Positions 1 to 4,182 of a stretch of 6,084 nucleotides of DNA are shown here, one piece after another. The stretch is from Oscillospiraceae bacterium (GTDB lineage: Bacteria > Bacillota > Clostridia > Oscillospirales > Oscillospiraceae), in the NCBI GenBank assembly GCA_009785655.1, contig WQVW01000107.1:1-6084 (forward strand), written 5' to 3'. The notes under the pieces were generated by a model that made no database searches, was not told the origin of the DNA, and saw only the letters and a list, made by a program, of their open reading frames with translations. Position 1 is the stretch's first letter. Each line of letters begins with the position of its first letter. The position numbers and the translations under genes are program-made.

Positions 1-21
1 AAGTAGTGTTTTGTTCCTGTC

Positions 22-98
22 TGGCACGCCCGATAGGATTTGAACCTACGGCCTTTGGAGTCGGAGTCCAACGCTCTATCCAGCTGAGCTACGGGCGC
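22..98 (-). tRNA. tRNA-Arg (anticodon CCG)
   Basis: Read on the minus strand, the 77-nt cloverleaf is complete. It has a 7-bp acceptor stem (terminal pair G-U), a 4-bp D stem with a GG-containing loop, a 5-bp anticodon stem, a 7-nt anticodon loop CTCCGAC, a 5-nt variable region, a T arm with a TTCAAAT loop, discriminator G, and a genomically encoded CCA (plus-strand 22-24). The anticodon occupies plus-strand 62-64 and reads CCG, so it decodes the arginine codon CGG. It is transcribed away from yabP. The terminator would lie left of the window. The only oddity is the long leader described separately. Confidence 0.96.
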
Positions 99-228
99 TC
101 GTCGCTTGCCGGCTACGTTCCGCTGCGTCTGTCCAAGGACGGACATTCGCTTCACTTCGCCGTCGCTCCTCTCCAACGCAAATCGTATAGGATCCGCGTT
201 GAGATACGGGGGCTTCGCCTTGGGTGCG
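99..228 (-). other. Long tRNA leader with repetitive AGCGA-type motif and small hairpins
   Basis: Read on the minus strand, the stretch between the likely transcription start and the tRNA is low in complexity. Short units such as GAGCGA, GGCGAA, AAGCGAA and CAGCGGAA recur every few bases (roughly 165 down to 99). A small hairpin (TGTCC/GGACA, plus-strand 130-134 and 141-145) lies in the middle, and a 6-bp stem (174-179 with 196-201) lies near the 5' end. No open reading frame with a ribosome binding site is evident. It looks like a dispersed intergenic repeat captured as leader, but that is inference. Confidence 0.4.
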
Positions 229-234
229 GGGATG

Positions 235-263
235 ATTATATCAAAAAATCCACCGCATGTCAA
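235..263 (-). promoter_or_regulatory. Consensus vegetative promoter for the tRNA-Arg gene
   Basis: On the minus strand a perfect TTGACA (263-258) is followed by a 17-bp spacer and a perfect TATAAT (240-235), and the bases before the -10 are TGA, which gives an extended -10 element. All three features match the primary-sigma consensus. Transcription should start near 228 and run leftwards into the tRNA, leaving about 130 nt of 5' leader to be removed by RNase P. Confidence 0.85.
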
Positions 264-274
264 AGCAAAAAAGA

Positions 275-302
275 TTCTATTTTTACAGGATGGACATACA
301 TA
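275..302 (+). promoter_or_regulatory. Candidate sigma-E-type promoter for yabP
   Basis: CATACATA at 295-302 matches the sigma-E -10 consensus (CATACAnT) at seven of eight positions at most. TTCTATTT at 275-282 partly matches the -35 consensus with a 12-bp spacer, slightly short. A start near 310 would give a leader of about 40 nt before yabP. In Bacillus subtilis yabP-yabQ are expressed in the mother cell under sigma-E, which fits. The -35 match is weak, so this is only a candidate. No good vegetative promoter is visible in the same gap on this strand. Confidence 0.35.
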
Positions 303-350
303 TAAAAAAGAGCAGACAAAGCCACTAACAAAAACGGAGGTGCCTCAACA

Positions 351-638
351 ATGGCATATGACGACAGATATAAGGTTGCGGAGCTTCCGCATAACGTAAT
401 CCTGGAAGGGCGGCGCCGTCTCTCCGTCTCCGGCGTGGCGGATGTGGAGAGTTTTGACGAGCATGAGATCGTTATGGGAACCGCGCAAGGCGTTCTGGTA
501 CTGCAAGGGCAAGAACTACGGATCGAAAAACTCAGCCTAGACTCCGGCGACATAACGGTCGAAGGGTTGATTAACAAGTTGGAATATGAAGAGCAATCCC
601 TCCCCACCCAAGGCTTCTTCGCACGGCTGTTTGGATAA
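351..638 (+). CDS. yabP: Sporulation protein YabP
   Basis: A 95-residue protein of the YabP/YqfC family, small mother-cell proteins needed for normal spore formation whose biochemical role is not settled. The family signature fills nearly the whole chain: EGRRRLSVSGV at 19-29, DVESFDEHEIVMGTAQG at 31-47, LRIEKLSLDSGDITVEG at 56-72 and NKLEYEE at 75-81. The C-terminus ends in an aromatic GFFARLFG tail. There is no signal peptide or membrane segment. Length is normal for the family. The ATG follows GGAGGTG at 336-342 with good spacing. yabQ comes next, but after 141 bp rather than being tightly packed. The hup/rqcP gene often found just upstream is absent; a divergent tRNA stands there instead. 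Confidence 0.94.
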   Translation: MAYDDRYKVAELPHNVILEGRRRLSVSGVADVESFDEHEIVMGTAQGVLVLQGQELRIEKLSLDSGDITVEGLINKLEYEEQSLPTQGFFARLFG

Positions 639-738
639 TTCCACGCAAGCGGGCAATGGTGCATTTGTAAGGATGAACTGCGTTCGCCCTCCATCATCGC
701 AATAGATTTTATCAGCACGCACTGTGCGCGGGAATCTC

Positions 739-763
739 GCCATATGTCAGTATGACACATGGC
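739..763 (+). promoter_or_regulatory. Hairpin just upstream of the yabQ ribosome binding site
   Basis: GCCATATGTC (739-748) pairs with GACACATGGC (754-763) through nine of ten positions (one A/C mismatch) around a 5-nt loop. It ends 2 nt before the AAGGAGA ribosome binding site (766-772). A second perfect palindrome, CGCAC-T-GTGCG, lies at 718-728. No T-run follows either, so they are not intrinsic terminators. They could be an mRNA 5' stabiliser, a translational control element or a protein-binding site. The yabP-yabQ gap (639-779) otherwise holds no recognisable gene. Confidence 0.4.
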
Positions 764-779
764 CAAAGGAGAGACCATT

Positions 780-1442
780 ATGGAGTTAACAATATCTCAG
801 CAGTTGATTGAGGCGGTTTCCGCCCTGCTTTTGGGTGTCTCTGCCGGATTTTTGTATGACATATTGCGTGCGGTGCGGCGGCGGACAGATTCAAAAGCCG
901 TGACCGCTGTGTTGGATTTCCTGTTCTGGGTGGTCGCCGGTGTGCTGCTGTTCGCCGTGGGATTCTTGGCGGGACAAGGGCGGCAGCGGGTGTATATGAC
1001 GGTGCTGGCCATCATATCCGCCGCTGTGTATTTTTGCACGTTGAGCCGTATATTTATGCTGTTGTGCGAAAAACTGGTGGATTTTGTGCTGCTGATTCTC
1101 AAACTTCTCACGTATCCGCTCGTCCTGCTTGTCAGATTTTTGAAAAAAATCATAGAAATGGAAAAAAAACGCTTCCAATATCAGCGAAAATGGTATACAA
1201 TAGCGGGAAAGAGATGTTTATTGCGCTCACGCCGACAGCTGGTACAGAAGCAGACGGCGCGCGCCAGCAAAAGAGGAGATGGCTATGAGGCTAAGGCGAT
1301 CAAGTATATTTACGAAAATACTCGTGTTTGCACTGCTGATATACGGTGTAGCAAACTTGATAGGCATGTGGACAAGGATAGAGTACGCCCGGGTCGAACA
1401 AGACGATCTCAACGCCAGAATAGAGGCGCAGGAAAACGCTAA
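780..1442 (+). CDS. yabQ: Spore cortex biosynthesis membrane protein YabQ (C-terminus suspect)
   Basis: YabQ is a mother-cell membrane protein required for spore cortex formation. Residues 9-27, 42-64, 71-90 and 98-120 are hydrophobic and likely cross the membrane. The family pattern LLLGVSAGFLYDILRAVRRR (16-35) and DFLFWVVAG (46-54) is clear. A basic cytoplasmic tail follows from about 121. The ATG at 780 is preferred over the in-frame ATG at 759, because AAGGAGA (766-772) sits 7 nt before 780 and would lie inside the longer reading. As read, the protein is 220 residues, but residues from about 169 on are encoded across the first 158 bp of divIC in another frame and look like non-coding translation (very basic, no family pattern). 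The original gene may have ended at the TGA at 1286-1288, in the -1 frame, overlapping the divIC start. Confidence 0.85.
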   Translation: MELTISQQLIEAVSALLLGVSAGFLYDILRAVRRRTDSKAVTAVLDFLFWVVAGVLLFAVGFLAGQGRQRVYMTVLAIISAAVYFCTLSRIFMLLCEKLVDFVLLILKLLTYPLVLLVRFLKKIIEMEKKRFQYQRKWYTIAGKRCLLRSRRQLVQKQTARASKRGDGYEAKAIKYIYENTRVCTADIRCSKLDRHVDKDRVRPGRTRRSQRQNRGAGKR

Positions 1443-1560
1443 TGCCGCCAAAGAGTTCACGTTGGAACACTATGACGACTTAGGTGTGGTTGAAGACATC
1501 GCCAGGACATATCTCGGTCTCGTCAGGCCGGATGATATATTGTTCCAGTATGGGAATTGA
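1285..1560 (+). CDS. divIC: Septum formation initiator, DivIC/FtsB family
   Basis: A 91-residue bitopic division protein. It has a short basic N-terminus (MRLRRSS), one transmembrane helix at about 8-28, a coiled-coil region at about 32-57 (EYARVEQDDLNARIEAQENA), and the family-typical extracytoplasmic end with VEDIARTYLGLVRPDDILF at 69-87. DivIC forms a complex with DivIB and FtsL at the septum and supports septal wall synthesis. The start at 1285 is chosen because AGAGGAG (1272-1278) ends 6 nt before it; the in-frame ATG at 1279 directly abuts that site. Position after yabQ and before yabR matches Bacillus subtilis. The start lies within the yabQ reading frame, so translation is probably coupled. 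Confidence 0.92.
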   Translation: MRLRRSSIFTKILVFALLIYGVANLIGMWTRIEYARVEQDDLNARIEAQENANAAKEFTLEHYDDLGVVEDIARTYLGLVRPDDILFQYGN

Positions 1561-1700
1561 TGAACAACCCGCTTCGCTGGGCTTTTTCATCAGAAGCCGG
1601 GACTGGAACACCGCGTTGCGGCGCGGGACGCATTCCGGCGAAAAGGACACGGATCTGCATGTGTATACATAAGTTTTCTATAGATTAAGAGGTTGTTCAT
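1560..1700 (+). promoter_or_regulatory. 10-bp inverted repeat spanning the divIC stop and the yabR ribosome binding site
   Basis: ATGAACAACC at 1560-1569, starting on the last base of divIC, is the exact reverse complement of GGTTGTTCAT at 1691-1700. The right arm contains the GG of the yabR ribosome binding site (AAGAGG, 1687-1692) and the first two bases of its ATG. If the arms pair in the divIC-yabR transcript, yabR initiation would be hidden. The 121-nt interval contains no strong competing hairpin. Ten exact pairs is visible fact; the regulatory role is inference. Confidence 0.4.
1568..1587 (+). terminator. Weak candidate intrinsic terminator after divIC
   Basis: CCCGC (1568-1572, approximately) pairs with GC-GGG (up to 1581) through five pairs with one bulged T and a TTC loop. 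TTTTT follows at 1583-1587. The stem is short, so termination would be inefficient; partial read-through to yabR is likely. It also overlaps a small open reading frame, so it may be coincidence. Confidence 0.3.
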
Positions 1701-2130
1701 GGATATAGTAGTCGGTGAAGTTGTTGAAGGTAAGGTTTCCGGAATCACAGCGTTTGGTGCTTTTGTTACGGTGGGGTCTGGTAAATCCGGCTTGGTGCAT
1801 ATTTCGGAAATAGCCGCCGAGTTTATAAGTAACGTCAGCGACTATCTGAAAGAAGGGCAGGATGTTACCGTCAAGGTCATCGGCATAGATAACTCCGGGC
1901 GGCTGAATTTGTCAATAAAGCAGGCCTTGCCCCCCACGCCCGCACCGCCTGCATCCCGGCAATCTCCGCCCCCATCGCGTCCGCAACGGCCGCCGATGCA
2001 GCCAAGGGCGAAAGTGCCGGTCGCCGAACCGACGTTTGAAGATAAACTGAAGCGCTTCATGCAGGATTCTGACAGCAAAATGTCCGGAATGAAGACTGCG
2101 CACCAGAAGGGATCTAAGCGCAGACGATAA
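1699..2130 (+). CDS. yabR: S1-domain RNA-binding protein YabR
   Basis: A 143-residue cytoplasmic protein with one S1 (OB-fold) RNA-binding domain at residues 3-75. It contains the hallmark GKVSGITAFGAFVTVGSGKSGLVHISEI (11-38) and VKVIGIDNSGRLNLSIKQA (58-76). A proline-rich linker follows (77-107), then a charged tail with EDKLKRFMQDS (114-124) and a basic end, GSKRRR. The layout is that of YabR and the related general stress protein 13. The exact function is not firmly established; ribosome or RNA association is the usual expectation. The ATG at 1699 has AAGAGG 6 nt upstream and is preferred over the TTG at 1693. It is the fourth gene of the yabP-yabQ-divIC-yabR block. Confidence 0.88.
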   Translation: MDIVVGEVVEGKVSGITAFGAFVTVGSGKSGLVHISEIAAEFISNVSDYLKEGQDVTVKVIGIDNSGRLNLSIKQALPPTPAPPASRQSPPPSRPQRPPMQPRAKVPVAEPTFEDKLKRFMQDSDSKMSGMKTAHQKGSKRRR

Positions 2131-2152
2131 AATATTTTTGAATGACGACTCT

Positions 2153-2197
2153 AGGCGTGTTTGGGGCGCATATGCAATTCTCAGACACGTCTTTGTT
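2153..2197 (+). terminator. Candidate terminator of the yabP-yabR block
   Basis: AGGCGTGTTTG (2153-2163) pairs with CAGACACGTCT (2182-2192) in an 11-bp stem with two G-U pairs and an 18-nt loop, followed by TTGTT (2193-2197). The short palindrome GCATATGC (2168-2175) is nested in the loop. The T-run is interrupted, so efficiency is uncertain, but the position 22 nt after the yabR stop is appropriate. Confidence 0.4.
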
Positions 2198-2215
2198 ATA
2201 CGGATATTGGCGTTT

Positions 2216-2277
2216 AAAATCATTTCGTGATGACAAAACAAGATAAAATCATTTACAATTCAACAATTCACAATTGC
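2216..2277 (+). repeat. Short direct repeats in the A/T-rich region before prs
   Basis: AAAATCATTT occurs at 2216-2225 and 2245-2254, a 29-bp offset. Next come two exact tandem copies of ACAATTCA (2255-2262, 2263-2270) and a near copy, ACAATTGC (2270-2277). The stretch is far richer in A/T than the surrounding genes. It could be binding sites for a regulator, a promoter-upstream element or the remains of a dispersed repeat. No function can be assigned. Confidence 0.45.
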
Positions 2278-2302
2278 ACTCCGGCACTTAATGTGATATT
2301 CT
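2274..2302 (+). promoter_or_regulatory. Weak candidate promoter for prs
   Basis: TTGCAC at 2274-2279 and TATTCT at 2297-2302 are 17 bp apart and match the primary-sigma consensus at three and four positions respectively. Transcription would start near 2309, inside the left arm of the following hairpin. Either the hairpin is then truncated in this RNA, or the real promoter is further upstream. Nothing better is seen in 2131-2378. Confidence 0.25.
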
Positions 2303-2303
2303 A

Positions 2304-2337
2304 AAGACCGCAGACACAGTGATGTGTCGGCGGTCTT
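2304..2337 (+). promoter_or_regulatory. Strong hairpin in the prs 5' region
   Basis: AAGACCGC (2304-2311) pairs with GCGGTCTT (2330-2337). After one A/G mismatch, GACACA (2313-2318) pairs with TGTGTC (2323-2328), closed by a GTGA tetraloop of the GNRA type. That makes 14 pairs. It lies 41 nt before the prs ATG. No uninterrupted T-run follows, so it is a poor intrinsic terminator. It could be a weak attenuator, an mRNA stabiliser or an operator. It does not resemble a purine or PRPP riboswitch that I know. Confidence 0.55.
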
Positions 2338-2378
2338 ATGTTCCATTTTGTCAATATTAAAAAGGTAGGTGCTTCATC

Positions 2379-3347
2379 ATGTCCATGCCGTATCAGCACA
2401 AAGAAATCAAAATATTCTCCGGCAACGCGAACATTCCGTTCGCTGAAGACGTATGCCGGAACATTGGTGTACGGCTGGGAGATTCCACCATCACCGCATT
2501 CTCTGATGGAGAAGTGTCTGTCTCGCTGTACGAAACCGTGCGCGGGGCGGATGTTTTTTTGATCCAAACAACCTCTATACCTGTCAATGACCATTTGATG
2601 GAACTTTTGATTATGATCGACGCCTGCAAACGTGCCTCTGCCGGGCGGATTACTGCGGTGATGCCGTATTTATGTTATTCGCGGCAGGACAGAAAGGCCA
2701 AGTCTCGTGACCCTATTTCGGCAAAACTGGTGGCGAATCTGATCATGTCCGCCGGGGCTGACAGGGTGCTTACCATGGATTTGCACGCCGCGCAGATTCA
2801 GGGGTTCTTCGATATTCCGGTCGATAATCTGTTTGGCAGTCTGCTGTTTACTGAATACTATCAGCACAAATTCGGCGGCAAGACGGATGATATTATGGTC
2901 GTCTCCCCCGATATCGGCTCTGTTGCCAGGGCGCGTATGTTCGCCATGAAACTGGGGCTTGATCTCGCCATTGTGGACAAACGCCGGGAGAAAGCGAATC
3001 AAGCGGAGGTGATGAATATCATCGGCTCTGTCGAAGGCAAGCGGATCATTCTGTTCGATGACTTGGTTGATACTGCCGGCAGTCTTTGCGGAGCCAGTCA
3101 GGCCCTGATTGAAATCGGCGGCGCCAGTGAGGTATACGCCTGCGCCAGCCATGGCCTGCTCTCCGGCAAGGCGATCGAAAGAATTGAAGCCAGCGCGATT
3201 AAAGAGTTGGTGGTGTCTGACTCCATTCCGTATCCGAAGGACAAGCCCCAGTGCGATAAAATCCACTACCTGTCAGCCGCCCCGCTGTTCGCGGAAGCCA
3301 TCGGGCGGATTTACGAAGAAGTATCTATTTCGACGTTGTTCAGGTAG
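2379..3347 (+). CDS. prs: Ribose-phosphate pyrophosphokinase (PRPP synthetase)
   Basis: A 322-residue class I PRPP synthetase. It transfers pyrophosphate from ATP to ribose 5-phosphate, giving PRPP for purine, pyrimidine, histidine and NAD synthesis in the cytoplasm. Motifs in order are IKIFSGNAN (10-18), FSDGE (41-45), PYLCYSRQDRKA (96-107, ATP contacts Arg102 and Gln103), SRDPISAKLVANLI (109-122), TMDLHAAQIQGFF (132-144, catalytic His136), VDKRRE (199-204, flexible loop with Lys201 and Arg203) and the ribose-5-phosphate/PRPP motif DDLVDTAGS (227-235). The usual PYFGYARQ reads PYLCYSRQ, a mild variation. Length is normal. AGGTG (2367-2371) precedes the ATG at 2379; the ATG at 2385 is less likely. 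It is the first gene of a probable prs-pth-mutS run. Confidence 0.97.
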   Translation: MSMPYQHKEIKIFSGNANIPFAEDVCRNIGVRLGDSTITAFSDGEVSVSLYETVRGADVFLIQTTSIPVNDHLMELLIMIDACKRASAGRITAVMPYLCYSRQDRKAKSRDPISAKLVANLIMSAGADRVLTMDLHAAQIQGFFDIPVDNLFGSLLFTEYYQHKFGGKTDDIMVVSPDIGSVARARMFAMKLGLDLAIVDKRREKANQAEVMNIIGSVEGKRIILFDDLVDTAGSLCGASQALIEIGGASEVYACASHGLLSGKAIERIEASAIKELVVSDSIPYPKDKPQCDKIHYLSAAPLFAEAIGRIYEEVSISTLFR

Positions 3348-3349
3348 AG

Positions 3350-3433
3350 TCAGTCCCATTCGTACGCCAAACAAAACACCCGTCTGGCGCGGAGCCACCC
3401 TCTTTACTAAAGAGGGCTGGGATGGGAGTCTGA
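3350..3433. repeat. Compact three-stem palindromic element between prs and pth
   Basis: An outer stem pairs TCAGTCCCAT (3350-3359) with ATGGGAGTCTGA (3422-3433) through ten pairs with a 2-nt bulge. Inside it, CGCCA (3365-3369) pairs with TGGCG (3385-3389), and CCCTCTTT (3398-3405) pairs with AAAGAGGG (3409-3416) exactly around ACT; three more pairs (3395-3397 with 3418-3420) extend it past one bulged base. The result is a three-way junction filling 84 nt directly after the prs stop. No T-run follows. It resembles a dispersed palindromic intergenic repeat, or a small structured RNA or mRNA 3' end. No open reading frame is present. Confidence 0.5.
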
Positions 3434-3461
3434 GGTTACCTAAAAGAGAGCCCTCGTCCTA

Positions 3462-3487
3462 AGCCCCCTTCGCGCACGAAGGGGGCT
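3462..3487. repeat. Perfect 11-bp GC-rich hairpin before pth
   Basis: AGCCCCCTTCG (3462-3472) and CGAAGGGGGCT (3477-3487) are exact complements around CGCA. The stem is very stable but has no T-run on either side, so it is not a standard intrinsic terminator in either direction. It probably belongs with the preceding three-stem element as one composite repeat (3350-3487). It may still protect the prs 3' end or separate prs from pth expression. Confidence 0.55.
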
Positions 3488-3530
3488 GTCCCTCGAACCA
3501 CCGACAATCCTAATATCGGAGAACACAATT

Positions 3531-4118
3531 ATGCCATTTTGGAAAAAACAAGGCGGAATCACACATATCGCCGTATTTTTGGGCAACCCCGGGCGGGAAT
3601 ATGAACGCACCCGCCACAACGTTGGGTTCATGTGCGGGGATCTGTTTGCCGAAAAATTGGGTGTAAAAATTAATAAACTGAAATTCAGCGCACTGACGGC
3701 AACAGCAGCCGTCGGTGGAACGCGAATTTTTCTGATGAAGCCGCAGACATATATGAACCTTTCCGGCGGCGCGGTCTGGCAGGCGATGAGTTTTTACAAC
3801 GTCCCGCCTGAGCGTGTGATTGCCATCGCCGATGATGTCACGCTGCCGGTCGGAAAACTGCGGATACGCCGCAAAGGTTCTGCCGGCGGGCACAACGGGC
3901 TGGCCGATATAATCAAAAAATGCGGCGGTGATGAATTCCCACGTATCAAAATCGGCGTTGGCTCCCCGCCGGAACAATGGGATATGGCCGATTGGGTGCT
4001 GTCTAAATTCTCCCCAGCTGATGAAAAGGAAATCAACGCCGCGATATCAAACGCAGAAAAAGCACTGGAAACAATGATCGTATCCGGCGTGGACGCCGCG
4101 ATGAGTGCGTATAATTAA
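3531..4118 (+). CDS. pth: Peptidyl-tRNA hydrolase
   Basis: A 195-residue bacterial Pth. It cleaves the ester bond of peptidyl-tRNAs that drop off the ribosome, recycling the tRNA; it is usually essential. All catalytic and binding residues are present: Asn19 in LGNPGREYERTRHNVGF (17-33), catalytic His29, Asn76 in KPQTYMNLSG (70-79), Asp101 in IADDVTLPVG (99-108) and Asn122 in KGSAGGHNGL (115-124). These correspond to Escherichia coli Asn10, His20, Asn68, Asp93 and Asn114. The N-terminus is about nine residues longer than in E. coli (MPFWKKQGG). GGAG at 3518-3521 supports the ATG at 3531. It follows prs as in many Bacillota, but without ctc in between. mutS follows after 64 bp. Confidence 0.97.
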   Translation: MPFWKKQGGITHIAVFLGNPGREYERTRHNVGFMCGDLFAEKLGVKINKLKFSALTATAAVGGTRIFLMKPQTYMNLSGGAVWQAMSFYNVPPERVIAIADDVTLPVGKLRIRRKGSAGGHNGLADIIKKCGGDEFPRIKIGVGSPPEQWDMADWVLSKFSPADEKEINAAISNAEKALETMIVSGVDAAMSAYN

Positions 4119-4163
4119 CAGCCCCTGGCGGCGAACACAGTTTGTCCCGGCGTACCTATAATC

Positions 4164-4180
4164 ATAATCCGGAGGATTAT
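4164..4180 (+). promoter_or_regulatory. Hairpin enclosing the mutS ribosome binding site
   Basis: ATAATCC (4164-4170) and GGATTAT (4174-4180) are exact complements around a GGA loop. The ribosome binding site GGAGG (4171-4175) is split between the loop and the right arm. The hairpin ends 2 nt before the mutS ATG. Folding should reduce mutS initiation. Three of its seven pairs are G-C or lie at the loop end, so it is modest in stability and could open easily. A regulatory role is inference. Confidence 0.5.
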
Positions 4181-4182
4181 TT

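Noticed and set aside
6..305. A plus-strand frame of 99 codons starting before the tRNA
   Set aside because: It reads through the tRNA antisense strand and the leader repeat; no ribosome binding site or family resemblance.
260..778. A 172-codon open frame on the minus strand across yabP
   Set aside because: It lies antisense to a clear yabP gene, has no ribosome binding site and its product resembles no family I know; it is a shadow frame.
2131..2378. A purine, PRPP or other known riboswitch before prs
   Set aside because: Only simple hairpins and short repeats are visible; no conserved riboswitch core was recognised.
2670..3266. A 198-codon minus-strand frame within prs
   Set aside because: It is entirely antisense to the well-conserved prs gene and has no independent support.
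3398..3487. The two strong hairpins after prs as intrinsic terminators
   Set aside because: Neither is followed by a T-run on the plus strand, nor preceded by an A-run that would serve the minus strand, so I list them as repeat or structured elements instead.
3510..3977. A 155-codon minus-strand frame within pth
   Set aside because: It is antisense to pth, whose catalytic motifs are all intact; there is no start signal of its own.
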